From Arthrobacter endolithicus (GTDB taxonomy: Bacteria; Actinomycetota; Actinomycetes; Actinomycetales; Micrococcaceae), in assembly GCF_026627425.1 (NCBI RefSeq), contig NZ_JAPNLH010000022.1, positions 1 through 48,807 on the forward strand: DNA of 48,807 nt. Reading direction: 5' to 3'. The notes beneath the pieces are model-generated. The model was given only the letters and a program-made list of their open reading frames with translations. It ran no database searches and was not told the origin of the DNA. Below are positions 8,039 through 15,552 of the stretch, piece by piece (within the stretch, counting starts at the first letter, position 1; every line of letters begins with the position of its first letter). The position numbers and the translations under genes are program-made.

Positions 8039-9625
8039 TTAGGGCAGTTCCGCGGGCCGGAGGAATAGCACCCGGGTTTTCCGGTCGAAGAAAACCATAT
8101 ACAGCGCGAAGGACACTCCAACGACAATGGCCACCGCGCGGACAACGCCGATCGGGATCCATTGGAAAACGCTCAGCTGGTCGGTCAGCGCAACCAGCAT
8201 AAAGAACGCGGTCAGGAACAGCACCATGCGCAGCTGCCAGTTTTCCTTGATGCCGGTGAGGCCGAAAAACACGAGCAGCCAAACCATGTACCACGGCTGG
8301 ATCATCGGCGCCAGCAGGACGACGGCGGCAAACGCCCACGCCATCCGGCGCAGGACGGTTGCGCTGAAGTTGGCTCCGGCCGTGCCGCGGAACGCCAGCC
8401 AAACGACGGCGAGAACAGACAGCACGGTTCCGATCAGATGCACGACTGATGTCGCTGCTTCCCCCGGGCCGCCGAGAAGGTCGGTGAAGAATCCCAGCAC
8501 CGCGCCCAGCGACCCGATGGGCGCATACCAGATCCAGACGGTTGAGGAGGTGCGCAAGGCGGCTACCCAGCCGAATCCGAGGCCATTGACCGCACCGGCA
8601 ACCCACAACAGGCCCATTGATAGAACAAACGTTCCGGCCCAGCAGCTGAACTTTCGCCGCCATCCGGCGCCGGACCCGGCCCACAATAGGCCAACAAACG
8701 GCAAGGCAATCAGTGTGATCGGTTTGACGGCTATGGAAGCGGTGATCAGCACGATTCCCAGCAGGGGTTTCTTGGTGGCGGCGAAATATATACCCGCCAC
8801 GACTAGACCCAGCATGAGCGAATCATTGTGCGCGCTCGCGACGAAGTTAATCAGCAGGACCGGGTTAAGCACGGTCAACCAGAGGGCCCTCTGCGGGTTG
8901 ACCCCGTGCAGCGCCGCCAGCCTTGGGACAAAAACCACCAGCAGTACGACCCCGGCAGCGGCGGCCAGCCGGAAAGCCAGCAAGGAAATCTCCGGGATCC
9001 CGAACCCGACCCACACGGCGAACTGCTCTATCCACAGAAAGAGCGGCCCATAGGGAGTGGGCGCTTCGGTCCAGAGCGTATCCGGGCCGAGCTGGTAATA
9101 GTTGTTCAGCGCCGATATCCCGTTGGTGTAAGGGTTCAACCCCTGACTCATCAGCCGGCCCTGCCCAATATAGGCATAGAGATCCCGGCTGAACAACGGC
9201 AGGGCAAGCAGGAGCGGCAGCCCCCAGAGCAACAGCGCTTTGAACAGCACCGGCCGGGCCGACGCGTCCCAGGCACCCACCCGCTGGGCCAGCCGCAACC
9301 ATGACCGGACCAGCAAGAGGGCCCCAAAACAAAGCAGCACCGTACAGGTAATGACCCCTAAGGGAGTGGTCCGCGCAGCGATGAAAACCGGAACGCGGAT
9401 CAGCGTCGAGCTCGTGGCAAGCCAGCCGACGCCAATCGATCCCAGCAACATCAGCATTGCGGCGACAAAGCCCTGCCACAGGGCGATCTTCACGGACCCG
9501 GGAGCGCCGGCGTCGCCCTTGTGCGACCACGCGGCCAGACGAGCGGCTATTCCCGCCGGCCGGCCGTTCACCGGGGCGTCCGCGGAGTCCGCTGACTGTG
9601 CCCGGCGCGGTTTGTCGGTCAACAT
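8039..9625 (-). CDS. Polyprenol-phosphate-mannose-dependent alpha-1,6-mannosyltransferase, MptB-like (GT-C fold)
   Basis: This 528-aa multispanning membrane protein has about a dozen hydrophobic segments. The key motif is PLFSRDLYAYIGQGRL followed by NPYTNG: the acidic SRD-YAY site is the catalytic loop of MptA/MptB-type enzymes, which extend alpha-1,6-mannan on the outer face of the membrane using polyprenyl-phosphate mannose. Other family marks are PTPYGPLFLWIE, FVASAHNDSLMLGL and MIQPWYMVWLLVF. AGAGGA lies 10 bases before the ATG at 9625; the frame stays open to an ATG at 9679 with no ribosome site. It is a paralog of the gene at 12649-14403 and divergent from the GT87-like pair. Lipomannan or lipoglycan synthesis is the likely pathway (inference). 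Confidence 0.85.
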   Translation of the reverse strand: MLTDKPRRAQSADSADAPVNGRPAGIAARLAAWSHKGDAGAPGSVKIALWQGFVAAMLMLLGSIGVGWLATSSTLIRVPVFIAARTTPLGVITCTVLLCFGALLLVRSWLRLAQRVGAWDASARPVLFKALLLWGLPLLLALPLFSRDLYAYIGQGRLMSQGLNPYTNGISALNNYYQLGPDTLWTEAPTPYGPLFLWIEQFAVWVGFGIPEISLLAFRLAAAAGVVLLVVFVPRLAALHGVNPQRALWLTVLNPVLLINFVASAHNDSLMLGLVVAGIYFAATKKPLLGIVLITASIAVKPITLIALPFVGLLWAGSGAGWRRKFSCWAGTFVLSMGLLWVAGAVNGLGFGWVAALRTSSTVWIWYAPIGSLGAVLGFFTDLLGGPGEAATSVVHLIGTVLSVLAVVWLAFRGTAGANFSATVLRRMAWAFAAVVLLAPMIQPWYMVWLLVFFGLTGIKENWQLRMVLFLTAFFMLVALTDQLSVFQWIPIGVVRAVAIVVGVSFALYMVFFDRKTRVLFLRPAELP

Positions 9626-9752
9626 GGAAGAACAGTCCTCTTCGGTCAGGAAATGCGCTGTTTTTAACGGCTCTGCCATGTGCGTGGCTTAAAACAGGCA
9701 ACGAACGGCTGGAAGATTGCGGCTGATCCCGCTATTCGAAGATAACCTTTGG

Positions 9753-9763
9753 ATCACCGTGAT
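9753..9763 (+). promoter_or_regulatory. Small palindrome in the divergent promoter region
   Basis: ATCAC-C-GTGAT is a perfect inverted repeat in the 293-bp gap between the divergent MptB-like and GT87-like genes. It could be an operator; nothing else supports this. The nearby TATCTT (about 9894-9899) is a candidate -10 box for the plus-strand gene. Confidence 0.3.
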
Positions 9764-9918
9764 TCTAACACCGGCGGCTGACGCGAAAGCGGGCCCGGCG
9801 GTGTCCTGCGGTAATATCAAGGGGCAACAACCCTCTGCCGCCTCATCTGCGGGCGGCGTCTGCGGCATTAGTCTGCGCGCCATATCTGACACGCTATCTT
9901 TCGAGAAGGACTGCTCAC

Positions 9919-11238
9919 ATTTCTACCGACTCATTTTTCGGCGCCTTGACGCGGGCCCGGCAACGGATTCTCCCCGATGCGGCAGCGGCGCGGCTGAACA
10001 GCCCCCGCGGCCTTCTCTGGGGATTTATTGCCATCCACCTGTTTTTTATCGGCTTCATGATGATCTGGGTGCTGCAGGGCCAAGCCTTCAGTGACACCTT
10101 TATCTACCGTGAATGGGCCGCTGCAGGTTTCCGGGACGAGAACCTCTCCGGAGGGCCAAGCCCGTGGGTTTATCCGATCCTGGCGCTGCTGCCCATTGCA
10201 ATCGCCGGGATCGCGGGCAAGGGTCTGTTTCTGTTGATCTGGGTCCTGATGATCACCGTCCTGAACGCACTCGCGGTGGGCAAGCTCACCAGCTGGGGCA
10301 GGAACCGAGGGGCCATCCCGGCTGCCTGGTGGTGGCTGGTTTTCGTTCTCCTGATGGGCTGGCTCGGCTTTGCCCGAGTGGACGGTCTCACGGCCCCGAT
10401 CGTGCTCATTGCGCTCGTCTACGGCGTCGCCAACCCGTTCGTGGCGTCCGTGCTGCTGAGTATCGCGACCTGGGTCAAGGTCTGGCCCGCCGCCGTCGTG
10501 CTGGCGCTTTTCACGGTCGTGAAGGAGCGCCTTCGCGTACTGGCCGCCGGCATTCTGGTCACTGCCCTGGTGGCGGCAGCGGCACTGTCCTTGGGCGTCC
10601 TGCCGAAGCTGTTCCACTTCCTGACCGAACAAGGCGACCGCGGCATGCAGCTGGAAGCGACGTTCACCACGCCATGGCTCTGGCTGTCCGTATTGAACGC
10701 CGGCGGCACACGGATGTACATGAATACGGACATCAACTCCATGCAGGTCGACGGGCCAGGGACGGCCCTGATGTCCTACCTGATGCAGCCGCTGCTCATT
10801 GTTGCCGCGCTCCTGGTGGCCGGACTGATCTTTTGGGCGCTGCATAACGGCAACCGCCATGGTGCCCAGGGCGGCGGCGCGGACCGTACCGAGCTGCTGC
10901 TGGCCGGTTCACTGACAATGGCGACGGCGTTCGTCGTCTTTAATAAGGTCGGCTCCCCTCAGTTCATGGTCTGGCTGGCTCCGGCCGTCGCCGTCGGGCT
11001 GGCGCACTGCTGGAGGGAATGGCGCGTGCCTGCCGTCATGCTGATTGGCATTGCCGTGGCCACTTTCTTTGTATACCCGTTGTTTTATGACGCGTTGAGC
11101 CACAACAACCCGGTGATGGCGCTAGTGCTGACCATCCGGAACGTGCTGCTGGTCGTGCTGTTCTGCTGGTCCGTCCGTCGGCTCTACGTGCTGGGCAAAC
11201 GGGCCGAAAAACCTGTTGACGCCGTCAAGGAGTTCTAA
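9919..11238 (+). CDS. GT87-family (DUF2029) membrane glycosyltransferase, first of two tandem paralogs; probable ATT start
   Basis: This is a 439-aa protein with roughly ten membrane segments. Family marks include WVLQGQAFSDTFIYREWA (the acidic first loop, as in GT87 enzymes such as PimE and MptC, which use polyprenyl-phosphate mannose), LLSIATWVKVWPAAVV and VFNKVGSPQFMVWL. The first standard start codon in frame is TTG at 9946 with no ribosome site. An ATT at 9919 has AGAAGGA 8 bases upstream, and reading from it gives ISTDSFFGAL, which aligns with the N-terminus of the next gene read from its own ATT. I therefore place the start at 9919. The stop is 1 base before the next gene's proposed start, so the two are co-translated. 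Mannosyl transfer is inference. Confidence 0.8.
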   Translation: MSTDSFFGALTRARQRILPDAAAARLNSPRGLLWGFIAIHLFFIGFMMIWVLQGQAFSDTFIYREWAAAGFRDENLSGGPSPWVYPILALLPIAIAGIAGKGLFLLIWVLMITVLNALAVGKLTSWGRNRGAIPAAWWWLVFVLLMGWLGFARVDGLTAPIVLIALVYGVANPFVASVLLSIATWVKVWPAAVVLALFTVVKERLRVLAAGILVTALVAAAALSLGVLPKLFHFLTEQGDRGMQLEATFTTPWLWLSVLNAGGTRMYMNTDINSMQVDGPGTALMSYLMQPLLIVAALLVAGLIFWALHNGNRHGAQGGGADRTELLLAGSLTMATAFVVFNKVGSPQFMVWLAPAVAVGLAHCWREWRVPAVMLIGIAVATFFVYPLFYDALSHNNPVMALVLTIRNVLLVVLFCWSVRRLYVLGKRAEKPVDAVKEF

Positions 11239-11239
11239 G

Positions 11240-12535
11240 ATTTCGGTAAAATTCTTTGCCCTGCTGCTTCGTTTCCGCGCGGCACTGCTGCCGCCGGCCG
11301 CGGTGGCGTGGTTTGCACGACCTACCAGTGTCTGGTGGGGTTTTGCCGTGGTCCATCTGTATTTCCTTGCCTGGATGATGTCATTCGTTATCCACGGCAC
11401 CACCTTCAGCGACACGGAGCAGTACCGGCAGTGGGCCCTGGCTGGCTTCAATCCGCCGGACCTGGAAGGCAACATCAGCCCTTGGGTCTACCCGGTGCTG
11501 GCCCAGATTCCCATCTTCCTGGCCAACATTGCCGGCCCACACGTCTACCTGCTGATCTGGATGCTCATCATTACGGTGCTCAATGCCGCGGCGATGGCCT
11601 ACCTGACGCGCGGCACGCGACGGGTCAGCGGCATTGCTCCAGCCTGGTGGTGGCTTGCATTCACCGTGTTCCTGGGATATTTGAGCTTTGCCCGGGTGGA
11701 GGGTATTACCGCCCCAATCGTGCTGGTGGCACTGCTCTTCGCTGCCAAAAGGCCGCTGGTGGCCACCGTCCTGCTCAGCATCGCCACCTGGATCAAGGTC
11801 TGGCCCGCGGCGGTGATCGCACCCATTGTCATTGTCAGCAGGAAGCGGGTGAAGATCCTTGCCACCGGAGCGCTGGTCAGCGCCGTAGTGGTACTGGGCA
11901 CCTTCCTGGCCGGCGGCGGGAAGCATTTGTTCGATTTCCTCACCAACCAGGGCGAACGCGGGATGCAGTTGGAAGCCACCTTTTCTACGCCCTGGGTCTG
12001 GCTGAGCGTTTTCCATATTGGTGGCGCAAAAATAGCGGACAATCTCGCCATCAATTCAACCGAGGTCTACGGCCCCGGCGCGGCGACCGCTGCCGTGATG
12101 ATGCAGCCGCTGTTCCTGCTCGCGGCGATGGTGGCGGCACTGCTGATGGTGTGGGCGCTGCGCAAGGGCGCCGAACGGGAGGAACTGTTCCTTGAGGGTG
12201 CGCTGATGATGACTTCCGCATTTATTGTTTTCAACAAGGTGGGCTCACCGCAGTTCATCATCTGGCTGGCACCGGTCATCATCGCAGGGCTGACGCATGA
12301 CTGGGAGCGGTGGAAGGTTCCCGCCGCACTGCTGATGGCCATCGCCGTCACCACATTCGTGATTTATCCGCTGTTTTACACTCCGCTGATCCACGCGAAT
12401 CCAGCCATGGCTGCGGTGCTGACGGCCCGCAATGTGCTGCTGGTGGTTCTGCTGTACTGGTCCATTCGACGCACGGTGGAGCTGGCGCTCAGGCCCCGGC
12501 CCGTAGCAGGAACGGTCTCCACCCCCGCGGGCTGA
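11240..12535 (+). CDS. GT87-family (DUF2029) membrane glycosyltransferase, second tandem paralog; probable ATT start
   Basis: This is a 431-aa polytopic protein clearly homologous along its whole length to its upstream neighbour: FVIHGTTFSDTEQYRQWA, LLSIATWIKVWPAAVI, GERGMQLEATFSTPWVWLS and VFNKVGSPQFIIWLAP all have counterparts there. The in-frame TTG at 11216 overlaps the upstream gene and has no ribosome site. An ATT at 11240 has AAGGAG 7 bases upstream and gives ISVKFFALLLRFR, parallel to the neighbour's ISTDSFFGALTRAR. Function is expected to be as for the neighbour: transfer of a sugar, probably mannose, from a polyprenyl carrier outside the membrane. It converges on the second MptB-like gene. 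Confidence 0.8.
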   Translation: MSVKFFALLLRFRAALLPPAAVAWFARPTSVWWGFAVVHLYFLAWMMSFVIHGTTFSDTEQYRQWALAGFNPPDLEGNISPWVYPVLAQIPIFLANIAGPHVYLLIWMLIITVLNAAAMAYLTRGTRRVSGIAPAWWWLAFTVFLGYLSFARVEGITAPIVLVALLFAAKRPLVATVLLSIATWIKVWPAAVIAPIVIVSRKRVKILATGALVSAVVVLGTFLAGGGKHLFDFLTNQGERGMQLEATFSTPWVWLSVFHIGGAKIADNLAINSTEVYGPGAATAAVMMQPLFLLAAMVAALLMVWALRKGAEREELFLEGALMMTSAFIVFNKVGSPQFIIWLAPVIIAGLTHDWERWKVPAALLMAIAVTTFVIYPLFYTPLIHANPAMAAVLTARNVLLVVLLYWSIRRTVELALRPRPVAGTVSTPAG

Positions 12536-12577
12536 CCCCGGCTGAGCCCATCGGGATGCCTTCGTTGTTCCCTCTGC

Positions 12578-12626
12578 CCCCTGCTGACGCACCAGCTGAG
12601 GACTGGCGCTGCTGCTTCAGCAGGGG
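12578..12626. terminator. Possible bidirectional terminator between convergent glycosyltransferase genes
   Basis: CCCCTGCTGA (12578-12587) pairs with TCAGCAGGGG (12617-12626) around a long 29-base loop that can fold further. There is no U-tract on either side, so this is a weak call. Confidence 0.35.
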
Positions 12627-12648
12627 TCCTGGTCCACAGCGGCCCTAC

Positions 12649-14403
12649 TCAGTCCCGCGTTGTGCCGCCCGCGTGCCCCGCCTCGGCCGGAGGCATCGTG
12701 CCGGCGGCGGGTCCGGCCCCCGCCTCCGCCGAGGGCCTAACCTTGACTGGAACCAGAGCCATGGCCGCCGTGGCCGGTGCTTCCCCGGGCACGGCCTCCC
12801 ACCCATCCGATATGTCTGTCCCGTACCCGGCTTGGCCCGCAGCCCCCTTCCGGCCGAGGAGTAGTCTCCGAAAGCCCCTGTGCAGCAGGAGCTTTCTGGT
12901 GTGTACGTCCACGAACAGCAGATAGACGATGAACGCCAGTGCCACCACATATGCCAGCGTCGAGGCATGGACCGGAAGCCGGACAAAGGACCAGACGGAG
13001 AGCTGGTCCTGGGCACCAAACACCACAAAGAACGTGATGACCACGTAGAGCGATTTGATCTGCCAGTCGTTGCGGATACCGGTGACGGCCAGGAAAGGGA
13101 TGAACCATAGCACGTACCACGGCTGAATGATGGGGGAAAGCATCACGACGGCCGCGAAGGCCAGGGCCATCCGACGGATGAGCTTTGCGTAGTCGCCGCG
13201 GAACATCAGCAGGACCACCAAGCCCACACCTGCCCATTTAAGCACCATCCGCAGCAGCGATGCCAGCATCCCGCCATGCAGCCCCAGCAGATTCGCCAGC
13301 TCACCCACCCGTTGGCCAAGGAAGCCCGACGGCGAGTACCCGGTGAAACCTGGTGTGGGATCCAGGATGGCCCAAACCCAGCCGAGGCCGAGGTTGTAGG
13401 GAATGCCGCTGAGCGCCAGCACCCCGAAGCTGATCGCCGCCGTCGCGCCCCAATAGAAAAACTTCCGGCCCAGCGAAGCGGCCGGACCGGCCCACAAAAG
13501 GCCGATGAACGGCAGCAGCAAGACCGTTATCGGTTTAACACCGATGGAGGCCGTCACCAGCAAAATCCCCCATCCGGGATGTTTAGTGGCAGCAAAGTAG
13601 GTACCGGCGACGGCGAGGCCCACCATCAGCGCATCGTTGTGTGCGCTAGCGACGAAACTGATCAAGAAAAGCGGATTCGCCACCGATATCCAAAGGGCGC
13701 GGGCGCCGCTGAGCCCGTGCAGCCGGGCCAGCTTGGGAACATACAACACGCAAAGGCCGACGCCGGCCACGGCCAGCAGGCGGAACAGGAAAACCGAGAA
13801 GTCCGGCTGGGCCCCGGTAATTTGCACGACGGCCCGCTCGAGCCAGAGGAAATAGGGCCCGTAGGGGGTCTTGGCTTCCGCCCACGCCGGATCGGCACCC
13901 AGGGCAAACCAATTGCTGAGGGTGGAGATCCCCGTGGTGTAAGGGTTCAGGTTCTCCAACATCAGCCTCCCCTGCCCCGTATAGGCGTAGACGTCGCGGG
14001 AAAAGATCGGAACAGCGAACAGCATCGGCGCGGACCACGCCCCGACCGCTATGACCACCGAGCGCAACGCACCGGGCCCCCAATGCTGCAGCCGCTGACC
14101 CAACCGAAGCCAGGAGCGCATCAACAACATGGCTCCGACCGTGAGCAATAGGGTGGACGTGGTGACCCCCCAGCCCTCGGTGCGAAGAGCGATCACCACC
14201 GGGTTGCGGACCATCGGTGATCCATTGGCGATCCAGCCGGCACCGATGGAGCCAACGAACATCATCAGGGACCCGATAAACCCTTGGACGGTGGCGACGT
14301 AGGCCTTCGGCCCAGGGCTGGACGCGCCAGCTGCGGTGCCCGCAGCTGCCTGCAAGGCTGTCGGCTGGCCGCCCCTGCCCATACGCGAATCGCCTGCCGT
14401 CAT
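12649..14403 (-). CDS. MptB-like alpha-1,6-mannosyltransferase, second paralog (GT-C fold)
   Basis: This is a 584-aa polytopic membrane protein. It shares with the gene at 8039-9625 the motifs PIFSRDVYAYTGQGRL, NPYTTG, KTPYGPYFLWLE, SFVASAHNDALMVGL, IGVKPITVLLLPF and IIQPWYVLWFI, so it belongs to the same MptA/MptB family and should use polyprenyl-phosphate mannose. It differs in having a roughly 90-residue C-terminal tail rich in Ala, Gly, Pro and Glu after the last membrane segment, probably disordered. AGAGGA lies 10 bases before the ATG at 14403. Two family members in one cluster suggest that one plays the MptA and one the MptB role, but I cannot say which. Confidence 0.85.
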   Translation of the reverse strand: MTAGDSRMGRGGQPTALQAAAGTAAGASSPGPKAYVATVQGFIGSLMMFVGSIGAGWIANGSPMVRNPVVIALRTEGWGVTTSTLLLTVGAMLLMRSWLRLGQRLQHWGPGALRSVVIAVGAWSAPMLFAVPIFSRDVYAYTGQGRLMLENLNPYTTGISTLSNWFALGADPAWAEAKTPYGPYFLWLERAVVQITGAQPDFSVFLFRLLAVAGVGLCVLYVPKLARLHGLSGARALWISVANPLFLISFVASAHNDALMVGLAVAGTYFAATKHPGWGILLVTASIGVKPITVLLLPFIGLLWAGPAASLGRKFFYWGATAAISFGVLALSGIPYNLGLGWVWAILDPTPGFTGYSPSGFLGQRVGELANLLGLHGGMLASLLRMVLKWAGVGLVVLLMFRGDYAKLIRRMALAFAAVVMLSPIIQPWYVLWFIPFLAVTGIRNDWQIKSLYVVITFFVVFGAQDQLSVWSFVRLPVHASTLAYVVALAFIVYLLFVDVHTRKLLLHRGFRRLLLGRKGAAGQAGYGTDISDGWEAVPGEAPATAAMALVPVKVRPSAEAGAGPAAGTMPPAEAGHAGGTTRD

Positions 14404-14492
14404 CTGTCTAAAATCCTCTGGTGCCCGAGGGCGATTGTCCGCAGCTGGTAGAAGGGAGTTCGGGTGGAGTCAATTGCATAGCCATTTTAGCA

Positions 14493-14514
14493 CCGGGGTG
14501 TCGCCCCACCCCGG
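14493..14514. other. Hairpin in the divergent gap before orn
   Basis: CCGGGGTG and CACCCCGG form a perfect 8-bp stem with a 6-base loop. It lies in the 178-bp gap between the divergent mannosyltransferase and orn genes, so it would be in the 5' leader of the minus gene if that transcript starts far enough upstream. Function is unknown. Confidence 0.4.
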
Positions 14515-14569
14515 ATAAAACGCACCGTGACCTGCTCCTTCCGGCCAAAGGACCGCAGCGCCCAGACGG

Positions 14570-14575
14570 TACATT
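14570..14575 (+). promoter_or_regulatory. -10 box of a leaderless promoter for orn
   Basis: TACATT ends 6 bases before the GTG at 14582, so the mRNA probably begins at or next to the start codon. No ribosome binding site is present. Confidence 0.55.
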
Positions 14576-14581
14576 TGACTG

Positions 14582-15184
14582 GTGCCTATAACTAACGAAC
14601 GCATTGTATGGATCGACTGCGAGATGACGGGTCTGGATCTGCTGGCGGATGCCCTCATTGAAGTTGCAGTGCTGGTAACAGACTCCGAGCTGAACGTTCT
14701 TGGCGAGGGATTGGACATCATCATCCGCCCTGAGCCCGAGGCCCTGGCACAAATGGGTGACTTTGTCCGGGACATGCACACCACCTCGAAGCTGCTCGAT
14801 GAGCTCCCGCACGGCATGTCCATGGACGAAGCGCAGGAACAGGTCCTGGCGTACATCAAAACGTACGTTCCGGAACCGAATAAGGCCCCGCTGGGCGGCA
14901 ACTCCGTGGGAACGGACCGGATGTTCCTCGCGCGCGACATGCCTGCCGTCGTCGAACATCTGCATTACCGGGTGATCGACGTTTCCACCATCAAGGAACT
15001 CTCCCGCCGCTGGTACGCCCGCGCCTACTTTCAGTCGCCGCCCAAGACCGGCGGCCACCGCGCGCTCGGTGACATCCAGGACTCGATTAACGAACTCAAG
15101 TACTACCGCGAGGCGGTCTTTGTCCCGGCCCCGGGCCCGGATTCTGCCACCGCGAAACGGATTTCGCAGCAATACCGGGACTGA
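14582..15184 (+). CDS. orn: Oligoribonuclease
   Basis: This 200-aa DEDD-family 3'-5' exonuclease degrades 2-5 nt RNA fragments and pGpG to mononucleotides in the cytoplasm. Exo motifs are visible: VWIDCEMTGLD (first Asp and Glu, near residues 11-13), GNSVGTDRMFLARDMP (second Asp) and HRALGDIQDSI (His and last Asp, DEDDh type). Length matches the family. The start is the GTG at 14582, six bases after a -10 box, so translation is probably leaderless. A U-rich terminator follows at 15199, which makes it a single-gene transcript. Confidence 0.95.
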   Translation: MPITNERIVWIDCEMTGLDLLADALIEVAVLVTDSELNVLGEGLDIIIRPEPEALAQMGDFVRDMHTTSKLLDELPHGMSMDEAQEQVLAYIKTYVPEPNKAPLGGNSVGTDRMFLARDMPAVVEHLHYRVIDVSTIKELSRRWYARAYFQSPPKTGGHRALGDIQDSINELKYYREAVFVPAPGPDSATAKRISQQYRD

Positions 15185-15198
15185 CAAGGCATGACTTT

Positions 15199-15241
15199 CG
15201 GACTTTTCGCACCCGAAAATCGCCGAAAATCCGGCCTTTTT
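15199..15241 (+). terminator. Intrinsic terminator of orn
   Basis: CGGA(C)TTTTCG pairs with CGAAAATCCG (15224-15233) with one bulged C, and is followed by CCTTTTT. It begins 14 bases after the orn stop. Confidence 0.75.
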
Positions 15242-15355
15242 AGGGTATGTACGCGTGCCGACGTCGGGTCCGTGTCACCAGCACCCTTCAAGAGCAGGTA
15301 GACTATTTGCCGTTGCCTTATCCGCTCCGGTCCGCCGGAACTGTAGAGGCACATG

Positions 15356-15431
15356 GTGGGATTAGCTCAGTTGGCAGAGCGCCTGGTTGTGGTCCAGGAG
15401 GTCGCGGGTTCAACCCCCGTATCTCACCCCA
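15356..15431 (+). tRNA. tRNA-His (GTG anticodon)
   Basis: The cloverleaf folds fully: acceptor GTGGGAT with ATCTCAC, D arm GCTC/GAGC, anticodon stem CCTGG/CCAGG with GTG in the loop, and T arm GCGGG-TTCAACC-CCCGT. An extra G at 15355 can act as the G(-1) that marks tRNA-His, opposite the C at 15428. The CCA end is encoded (15429-15431). The hairpin at 15443 probably ends the transcript. Confidence 0.97.
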
Positions 15432-15442
15432 AGGAAAGTATC

Positions 15443-15482
15443 GACAAAGGCCGCCCTGGAATTATCCGGTGCGGCCTTTGTC
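15443..15482 (+). terminator. Hairpin terminator after tRNA-His
   Basis: GACAAAGGCCGC (15443-15454) and GCGGCCTTTGTC (15471-15482) make a perfect 12-bp stem with a 16-base loop. The U residues lie inside the stem rather than after it. Confidence 0.65.
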
Positions 15483-15552
15483 ATGTTCAATGGACATCAG
15501 AATACCCGCACGGAAGCGAAGCTTCCGTCAATATCCGACAGGAGCCTCCGGC

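Noticed and set aside
7893-8684. Upstream extension of the 67-aa gene across the end of the mannosyltransferase gene
   Set aside because: It is in another frame of a clear membrane protein gene; an ATG with GGAG at 7892 explains the small gene.
15247-15552. Upstream extension of the acyl-CoA dehydrogenase frame
   Set aside because: It runs through tRNA-His and its terminator; the conserved protein starts at 15553 with a ribosome site.
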